Below, in pieces: positions 57,691 through 64,000 of a stretch of DNA of 64,000 nucleotides (positions are counted from its first letter, which is position 1; each line of letters opens with the position of its first letter). The notes below the pieces were generated by a model. It was not told the DNA's origin, ran no database searches, and saw nothing but the letters and a program-made list of their open reading frames with translations. The stretch lies in the NCBI GenBank assembly GCA_026018925.1, contig JAKSZU010000016.1, positions 6,244,940-6,308,939 on the forward strand. Reading direction: 5' to 3'. The stretch is from Tupaia tana. Its lineage: Eukaryota; Chordata; Mammalia; Scandentia; Tupaiidae. The position numbers and the translations under genes are program-made.

Positions 57691-57990
57691 TCAATATTTT
57701 TTAAAGATTTTTTCATTGTTTTCTTTGTAAAGGTCTTTGACTTCCTTAGCTAGATTTGTCCCTACGTGTCTTATACACTTTGAGGCTATGGTAAAAGGGA
57801 TTCCTTTCTTCAGTTCTACCTTGGTCAACTTGTTGTTTATATATAGAAATGCTATTGTTGATTTTGGGATGTTGATTTTGTGTCCTGCCACTTCACTGTA
57901 TTTATTTATTACTTCAAGAAGTTTTTCCATGAAGAGTTTTGGGTCTTCTAAGTATACCATCATGTCATCCGCAAATAAAGATATTTTCAA
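57691..57990 (-). pseudogene. L1 ORF2 reverse-transcriptase fragment
   Basis: A 99-codon open stretch with FADDMMVYLE, the catalytic FADD motif of L1 reverse transcriptase, and VAGHKINIPKSTIAFLY downstream as in L1 ORF2. Part of the L1 at 53741-58572; flanking frames are broken, so not a functional protein. Confidence 0.85.
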
Positions 57991-58574
57991 CTCTTCTTGC
58001 CTATTTTAATGCCTTTTATCTTATTCTCTTTTCTGATTGCACTGACAAAGACTTCCAGCACTATATTGAAAAGGAGTGGAGAAAGTGGGCAGTCTTGTCT
58101 AGTACCAGTTTTTAGTGGAAAAGCTTTTAGCTTTTCCCCCAATTCAGTATAATATTAGCTGTAAAACCTTTTATTGTGCTGAGAAATGATCCTTCTATAC
58201 CATTCTTGCTAACAGTCTTAATCATGAAGGCAAGTTGTATATTGTCGAATGCTTTCTCTGCATCAATTGAAATAATCATATGATTTTTATCTTTCTTTCT
58301 GTTAATATATGTATATTATGTTTATAGTCCTGCATATGTTGAACCACCCTTGTATCCCTGGAATATAGCCTACCAGGTTGTGATGAATAATCTTTGTTAT
58401 CTTGTTGAGAATTTTTGCATCTATATCCATCAGAGATATTGGTCTATAGTTTTACTTTTCTGTCATGTCTTTATCTGTTTTGGGAATGAGGATGATAGAG
58501 GCTTCATAAAATGAATTTGGGAGATTTTCTTCCTTTTGGAGCATTAGAAATAATCTGAGTAGAATGGGGGTTAA

Positions 58575-59770
58575 TAAAATTAAAGGTGACTAAGGACCAC
58601 AAACTGAAAAATCAGTAATGGTTATTGCTATCCACTCAGGCATGTCCCATTTCACCATAACTAAAATTCTGAAAAATAAGAACGAAGTGATTGAAGTTGT
58701 TAAGTATCTGCTTCATTGAAGTTGACCAAATAGACAAAAATGTGAAAAGGACTTGTAATGGATATGAAGAAACTTCTAATGACCTGGATTAAGACCAGGA
58801 GCAGCAGCATATCCCTCTCAGAACCATGACGAAACAAGTTTGCTTGTTATACTCAAAGAAAAGAGTAAACCCAACTGTAATGTTGAGTTTACTGCCAATT
58901 CTGGGTGGCTTAAATGTTTTAAAAGTGTCATTTATTATACAATGTAAAAGTGAGGGGTGAGTGAGTGGTGAGAGAGAGGTTAGTGAGTGGAGTGGTGAGT
59001 GTGATGTGATGAGAGTTGGAGAATTTTTGAAAACTCTAGACAGGCTAGTTGTGGAGGGCAGTTACTTCCTGGAGCAAATCTTCAATATGGAGGAAACTTC
59101 CCTATTCTGGAAATAGATGCCTGAAAGTATTGCTCATCCATAAGGAGGCCAAGTCAATGCCAGGTTTCAAGGCTTTTAAGGACACGGTAACAGCTTGTGT
59201 GGAGACCGTGTTGCGGGCTCCAGTTAGAGTTCTTTGTGATCTAGTGCTGTGAGAACCCCAGGACCTTGAGCATATCAATGAGCCACACTGCCAGTGCAGT
59301 CTCGGAGCAATAAAAGTCATGGGTGACCCAGCTCCTTGGCCAAGATGCCCTCTGAAGTTGCTCTGCAGTGAGATGGAGAATGACATACCTTTTGAGATTT
59401 TGCTTCTTATTGATAATGTTCCCACACATCCTCCTTTAATTAGTAATTGTCGCACCCCAATATCAACATAGTTTCTCCTCCAAATTCCACTTCTTCGATC
59501 CAACCAATGAATAAAGGAGTTATAGTAGTTTTAAAGACTATTACCTGAGGGGTCTGCAACTGAGGAAGACACTCAGAAGACTCTCATGCATTCTGAAAGG
59601 GTTTTAACATCTATGACTGAATCAAGAACTTGCTTGATACCTTTCCTCTTATCCTCCCCCACCTTCACCCAAGGAGAAAAACACAGAGACGAGACATTTA
59701 AGGGACACAGAAATGTAAGATTGTCTGTTGATGGTGATGTGTATGATAATATCTTTGACTGGACTGGTGC
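58575..59770 (+). pseudogene. Tigger/pogo-type transposase fossil (TIGD-like)
   Basis: Pieces of a pogo-family transposase lie in order on the + strand. A CENP-B-type helix-turn-helix at 58636-58704 reads SGMSHFTITKILKNK; then EFTANSGWL (about 58870-58920), FNMEETSLFWK (59081-59113), LIHKEAKSMPGFKAFKD (59133-59183), ENPRTL (about 59252) and LLIDNVPTHPP (59403-59435). The second catalytic Asp (IDN) is kept; the first has become Glu (MEET). A TAG at 59114, a frameshift before 59133 and later stops make it non-functional. A GTGAG-rich low-complexity tract (58946-59019) interrupts it. It could be a decayed Tigger element or a retrocopy of a TIGD gene; no terminal inverted repeats were found. Confidence 0.72.
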
Positions 59771-59788
59771 GTAGTCAAAGATATTATC
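59745..59788. repeat. Perfect 16-bp inverted repeat with 12-nt loop
   Basis: gataatatctttgact (59745-59760) and its exact complement agtcaaagatattatc (59773-59788). Lies between the transposase fossil and a headless SINE. Confidence 0.85.
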
Positions 59789-59805
59789 TGGGAGAATTAT
59801 CTGAG

Positions 59806-59932
59806 AATTATCAGGTTCGAGTCCCAGACCTGGCAGCTGGCTTTCTCACTTTCCTTCTTTCTCTATGGTGAGTGTGTGTGTTCTGTAGCAAATTAAAAAA
59901 TAATAATAAGGATAAATGAAATTAAATAAATA
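59806..59932 (+). mobile_element. SINE type C lacking its 5' head
   Basis: Begins at the B-box (caggttcgagtcccagac) and ends in (AAT)n. The A-box part is absent and its place is taken by the inverted repeat. Confidence 0.62.
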
Positions 59933-60475
59933 GTTCTTTTAAAAAATCTCAAGAAGCTCCTTAAAAATGTTTGAAAATACAGACTTTATTAATGAAAGTT
60001 TTCAGTTACACTATAGGTAATTGTAACAAAATGGTAAGTTTTTACGTATCTAAACATATTTATAACCAAAATTGAAGATTTTCTGCTGAGAGTTCACCCT
60101 CCAGCATCCATTCTTCAGTGGAGAGGCAAAAACACAGGCCTCTGAGATGCCTACTGAACTTGAGCTATGAAATATTACTCTCAGGGACCAAAATGGAAGA
60201 TTTTCTGCTGAGACTTCACCCTCAAGCCCCCATTCTTGAATGGTAGGCGACCCTCCTTTTCCTCTCTTTGTCTCTCTCTGTTTAGCTCTGTCTCAGTCTG
60301 TCTCTGTATTTTTTTTGTAAGGTAAAGTATTATCTAGGCTCTCAGACCCTTTTTAATTTGCTAATTCTCCCCCTTTTCCACTCCCATTTAAGAGAAGCAA
60401 AAACACTGGCCTCTGAGATGCTTACTGAACTTGAGCTGTGATAAATTTCTTTCAGGAAACAAAACTGAATATTTT

Positions 60476-60766
60476 TTTCTTTCTTCTTCTTCTTTCTTTC
60501 TTTCCTTTATTTTCCTTTTTTTTCTTGAGAGTCTTTTACTGTAGGGCACGTGCACTCACCAGAAAGAGACAGAGAGACAGAGAGCAAGAAATCACCCCCA
60601 GGGGGGATGGCCATGCCGCAATCCCTTTTCCTCCATTCTCTCAGGATCCAGGGCACACACATGCACATGCGCCCTGCGTGAGTTTAAGCCACTGGGTCTG
60701 GGACTTGAACCACAGTTGACTACATGGGAGTCCAGAACATAGCCATTACACCAACTGCCGGTCCCC
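60476..60766 (-). mobile_element. SINE type A inside the tandem array
   Basis: TSD aaaactgaatatttt-like at about 60461-60475 and 60767-60781. It postdates unit 3. Confidence 0.82.
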
Positions 60767-60838
60767 AAAACTGAATTATTTTCTGCTGAGATTTCACCCT
60801 CCAGTCTCCATTCTTGAGTGGTAAGATACCCTCCATAT

Positions 60839-60840
<2 letters not shown>

Positions 60841-60880
<40 letters not shown>
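60841..60880. repeat. (CT)n microsatellite within an array unit
   Basis: About 20 CT repeats grown from the CT-rich tract that every unit has. Confidence 0.85.
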
Positions 60881-60881
<1 letters not shown>

Positions 60882-61958
60882 CTTTAATTTTTTTCTTATG
60901 TAAGATATTTTCAAGGCTCTCAGGTCTTCCTTTATTTTGTCAATTCATGCCATTACCCCCTCTGATTTAGGAGAGGCTGAAACTCAGGACTCTGAGATGC
61001 CCGCTGAACTTGAACTGTGATAAATTACTTTCAGGGACCAAAACAGAAGATTTTCTGCTGAGACTTCACCTTCCAACTCCCATTCTTTAGTGGTACAGTG
61101 TCTCTCTCTGTTTCTCTCTGTCTCTGTCTATCTCTGTCCTTTAATATTATATAAGATAAAGTATTTTCTAGGGCTCAGACCCTCCTTTATTTTGCTAATT
61201 TTTGCCTTTTTCTCCCCCCATTTAGGAGAGGAAAAGCCACAGGCCTCTGAGATGCCTACTGAACTTGAGCTGTGAAAAATCCCTTTCAGGGACCACAACC
61301 TAAGATTTTCTTCTGACTTCACCCTTCAGCCCTGGTACTTGAGTGACAGGGTACTCTCTGTATCTATATCTCTGTCCTCTGCTTCTCTCTGTCTCAGTCC
61401 TCACTGTACTTTTTTTTTAAGGTAAACTATTTCCTAGGCTTTCAGACCCTCTTTTGTTTTGCTAATTCTCGCCATTTTTCCCTCCCATTTAGGAGAGGTA
61501 AAAACGCTGGCCTCTGAGATGCCTATCGAACTAGAGCTGTGTTGAGTTACTTTTGCGGACCAAAGTTGAAGACTTTCTGCTGAGACTTCACCCTCCAGCC
61601 CCCATTCTTGAATGGTAGTATGCACCCTGTACCCTTCTATCTGTCCCTTTCTGATTATCTCTGTCTCTGTCGGTCTCTGTGCTATAATTTTTTTAAAGTA
61701 ATGTATTTTCTGGTCTCTCAGACCCTCCTTTATTTTGCGGATTCTTGCTATTTCCTCCTCCCATTTAGTAGAGGCAAAAACGCAGGCCTCTAAGATGCCT
61801 ACTGAACTTGAGCTGTGAAAAGCTACTTTCAGGGACCTAAACTGAAGATTTTCTGCTGAGACTTCAACACCCATTCTTGAGTGGTAGGGTAACCTCTGTA
61901 TCCTCTTTCTCTCTGCTTCTGTCGGTCTCGGTCTGTCTCTGTCCCATAATTATTTCTT

Positions 61959-62220
61959 TTTTTTTTTGAGAGGTTTTTGCTATAGGGCATGTGCGCTTGC
62001 CAGACAGACAGAGAGAGACAGAGAGACAGAAAGCAGGAAATCACCCCCCAGGGGGGATGGCCACACCACAATCCCTTCTCCTCCATTCTCCTCTCGGGAT
62101 CTTGGGCACGCACGCACACGCACCCAGCTTGAGTTTTAAGCCACCGGGTCCGGGACGCGAACCGTGGTCGACTACGTGGGAGTCCAGCTACATAGCCATT
62201 ACGCCAACTGCTGGTCCCCG
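61959..62220 (-). mobile_element. SINE type A with 14-bp TSD inside the array
   Basis: TSD cataattatttctt at 61945-61958 and 62221-62234; CpG-rich, hence recent relative to the array. Confidence 0.88.
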
Positions 62221-62733
62221 CATAATTATTTCTTAATGTAAGGTATTTTCTATACTCTCAGACCCTCCTTTATTTGCTAATTCTCACCATTTCCATGTCC
62301 CATCTAGGAGAGGCAAAAATAGTAGGGCATCACTCTTCCGTTCCCATTCTTGTGTGCTAGGGTACCCTCTGTATCCTTCTCACAGTCTCTCTCTGTTTCT
62401 CTCTGTCTCTGTCCTTTAATTTTTTAAGATAAAGTATTTTCTAGACTCTGAGATCCTCCTTTATTTTGTTAATTCTCACCATTTCCCCTCCCATTTAGGA
62501 GCAGGAAAAACACAGGCCTCTAAGATGCCTACTGAACTCGAGCTGTGAAAAACTACTTTAAGGGACCAATCTGAAGACTTTCAGTGGAGACATCACCCTC
62601 AGCTCCCATTCTTGAATGGAAGAAAACCCTCTGTATCCTACTCTCTGTCTGTCTTTATCCTTGAAATTTTTTTATGTAAAATATTTCCTAGACTCTCAGA
62701 TCCTCCTTTATTTTGCTAATTCTTGCCATTCTC

Positions 62734-63345
62734 GAGGGTTAATCAAAGAAGGACAGATCTGGCTAACAACGACAGAACAAACAAACCTGAGGGCTCCAGG
62801 GGGAAAATTAACTATCTTAGCTGGAAGGTCTTATCTAAGTTCAGGCAAGCAACAGATAGTCTTTAACTACAAAGAGTTTCTCATCTGTGTGCTGTTAACT
62901 GTGAAAAACTGCTAATAAAACATCCTGTGTTGTCTCCTGAGCTATAAAACCCTCTCATCCAAAAAGGCCCTGTCCGGTAATCAAGATCTGAGAAAAATGC
63001 ACCTACAGATGGACTTTCTTGTTCTGAGGACTGTGTTTGACTTCACCTGATCAAACAGAACAGTGCATCATGTTTTATGATTATTGTTTCCATACTTTAT
63101 ATACCCTATTTCTTAGAGTAAATCTTTTACTTCCCCCTCACCCCTCCTACTTCTGTAAAACATCCCTCAATAAACACATATGTTTGATAGCCACTGAGGC
63201 TGCAGTCTTGAGCTGGCTCTGACTGTAGTCGGCTGAGAACATGCTAAATAAAGAGCACTGAGGTTCCAGCCTGAATTTCTGCTCACCCGCTTTGCCTTCC
63301 TGTGTATGAGCTTCAACCCACTCCGGCTGGAGCAGGCTTCTGGCA
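62734..63345 (+). mobile_element. LTR-like block (possible solo LTR of an endogenous retrovirus)
   Basis: It begins where the array breaks off (ctcgagggttaatcaaag). It has a TATA-like gctataaaaccc at 62941, two AATAAA-type signals (63169-63174 and 63247-63252), and is followed directly by an unrelated L1. This order (TATA, then polyadenylation signal, over about 600 bp) suits a gamma-type LTR. Exact ends and a 4-6 bp TSD could not be fixed, and no gag, pol or env sequence is present. Confidence 0.4.
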
Positions 63346-63349
63346 CATT

Positions 63350-64000
63350 TTTATGTCTGTCACATGTTTCTTCCCCTTGTCTCTCACACCCATCCTTTAC
63401 CATCTGCTCTTTCCCTACCGTTTTCCCCTCTTACAGACTCCAGTATCCACACCCATCCTCTCCACCATCAGATCTTCAGATCTCTCAGCCTATGCATAAA
63501 TAGTACAAGTTGAGTGGAGATACATAACATGTATATTTCAAAGTCTGACTCACTTCACTCAACATTAAGTCTTCTATATTCACTCATCTTGAGTCAAATG
63601 ATAGGATCTCATTGTTTCTTAGAGCTGCATAGTATTCCATAGTACCTATGTGCCATGGCTTTTCAACTCAGTGATCAGTTTTTGGACACTTAGGTTGGTT
63701 CCATATTTTAGTAATTGTGAATAATGCTTCAATAAGTATGGATGTGCTAGTGTCTTTTTGATTGTTTTCCTATCCTTTGGGTCAATATAAAGTGGGATAA
63801 CTGGGTCATAGGGAAGTTCTATTTGTAGGTTTTGAGAAACCTCCATATTGTTTTCCACAGAGTTTGTACTAATTTACATCCCCACCAACAAAGTAAGAGG
63901 GTTCCTTTTTCACCACATTTTTATGTCTCATCAGCACTTGTCATTCTTTATTTATTTTTGATCCTAGCCTTTCTAACTGGAGTTAAATAGTATTCCATTG
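63350..64000 (-). mobile_element. L1 3' end, runs off the window
   Basis: Antisense 3' UTR with its pyrimidine-rich tract, then ORF2 C-terminal sequence equivalent to 54000-54480 (tagtattccatagtacctat, ttttccacagagtttgtact). A 70-codon open piece at 63646-63858 (-) is ORF2-like (ELPYDPVIPLY). Confidence 0.72.

Larger units (their letters stand above)
53741..58572 (-). mobile_element. L1 element, ORF2 to 3' UTR, with nested insertions
   Basis: Read on the minus strand: reverse-transcriptase region (58572-57617), then, after a nested ORF1-only element, the rest of ORF2 (55755-55440 and 55147-54170) and a 3' UTR with a G-rich polypurine tract (53940-53990 on +). A SINE lies at 55162. Sequence on the two sides of the nested element joins into ordinary L1 ORF2. 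Frames are broken except for a 99-codon stretch. The 5' part of the L1 beyond 58572 is missing. Confidence 0.75.
60058..62733 (+). repeat. Tandem array of L1/HAL1-type 5' UTR units
   Basis: Eight to nine head-to-tail units of about 255-276 bp start near 60058, 60184, 60455, 61034, 61289, 61556, 61832, 62321 and 62562. Each unit has gaagattttctgctgagact, cccattcttgaatgg, a CT-rich tract, ggtaaagtattttctaggct, agaccctcctttattttgc and cctactgaacttgagctgtg. The first, seventh-to-eighth and last units are partly deleted, and two carry SINEs. The units match the 269-bp 5' UTR repeat of the element at 55756 and a fragment at 48573-48642. No ORF1 follows, so the array is orphaned. Confidence 0.82.

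Noticed and set aside
60058-62733. Regularly spaced repeats that might suggest a CRISPR array or satellite
   Set aside because: Units are about 269 bp, contiguous, without spacers, in a mammalian genome, and match a retrotransposon 5' UTR.
25500-64000. Possible exons of a convergent neighbour (CCDC7 lies past ITGB1 in human)
   Set aside because: No minus-strand coding exon with splice sites was recognised. Small exons of a fast-evolving gene could be missed by eye, so this is absence of evidence only.

Overview
This is nuclear DNA of a eutherian mammal. The first 25.5 kb hold the 3' half of the integrin beta-1 gene (ITGB1) on the + strand, split by introns with GT-AG borders. The remaining 38 kb are intergenic and consist almost entirely of retrotransposons. 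The species is not identified. Alu, B1/B2, carnivore tRNA-Lys and horse-type SINEs are absent. The dominant repeat is a tRNA-derived SINE of about 260 bp that I cannot name, together with L1 and L1-derived elements.

ITGB1 (1488-25480). Ten constitutive coding exons total 1,611 nt and stay in frame from the beta-I domain through the hybrid domain, the I-EGF repeats, the beta-tail domain and the transmembrane helix to the beta-1A tail (NPIY/NPKY, stop at 24314-24316). They encode about 536 residues of a protein that is about 800 residues long in other mammals; the N-terminal exons lie upstream of the window. The alternative muscle tail exon (beta-1D) is intact at 16508-16588. Reading through the exon 9 donor gives a 12-residue beta-1B-like tail. 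The 3' UTR ends at an AATAAA at 25457-25462.

SINEs. I use four informal types. Type A is young, with a head like ccagcagttagcgtaatgg, and often keeps a clear target-site duplication (TSD). Type B is the same design but older (ccagcaggtggcatggtgg). Type C is short: the tRNA head is joined directly to the CT-rich tract and an AT-rich tail. Type D has a different head (gtgctggaagccatgtgg) and a gaataaa tail. Inside ITGB1 about 28 of 33 copies are antisense; downstream of the gene the two strands are about equal (15 minus, 17 plus).

Intergenic region. 28.6-38.5 kb holds old sense-strand L1 sequence with a second L1 nested in it. 46.46-48.68 kb is an ORF1-only L1 derivative (HAL1 or half-L1 type) with an uninterrupted 312-codon ORF1 and a 16-bp TSD. 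53.7-58.6 kb is an antisense L1 carrying a second, decayed ORF1-only element. 58.58-59.77 kb is a pogo/Tigger-type transposase fossil. 60.06-62.73 kb is a tandem array of about 269-bp units homologous to the 5' UTR of the ORF1-only elements. It is followed by an LTR-like block and another antisense L1 that runs off the window. Small DNA-transposon relics (Tigger MITE, mariner MITEs, MER5-like) and MIR copies are scattered throughout. No other protein-coding host gene, RNA gene or CRISPR array was recognised.
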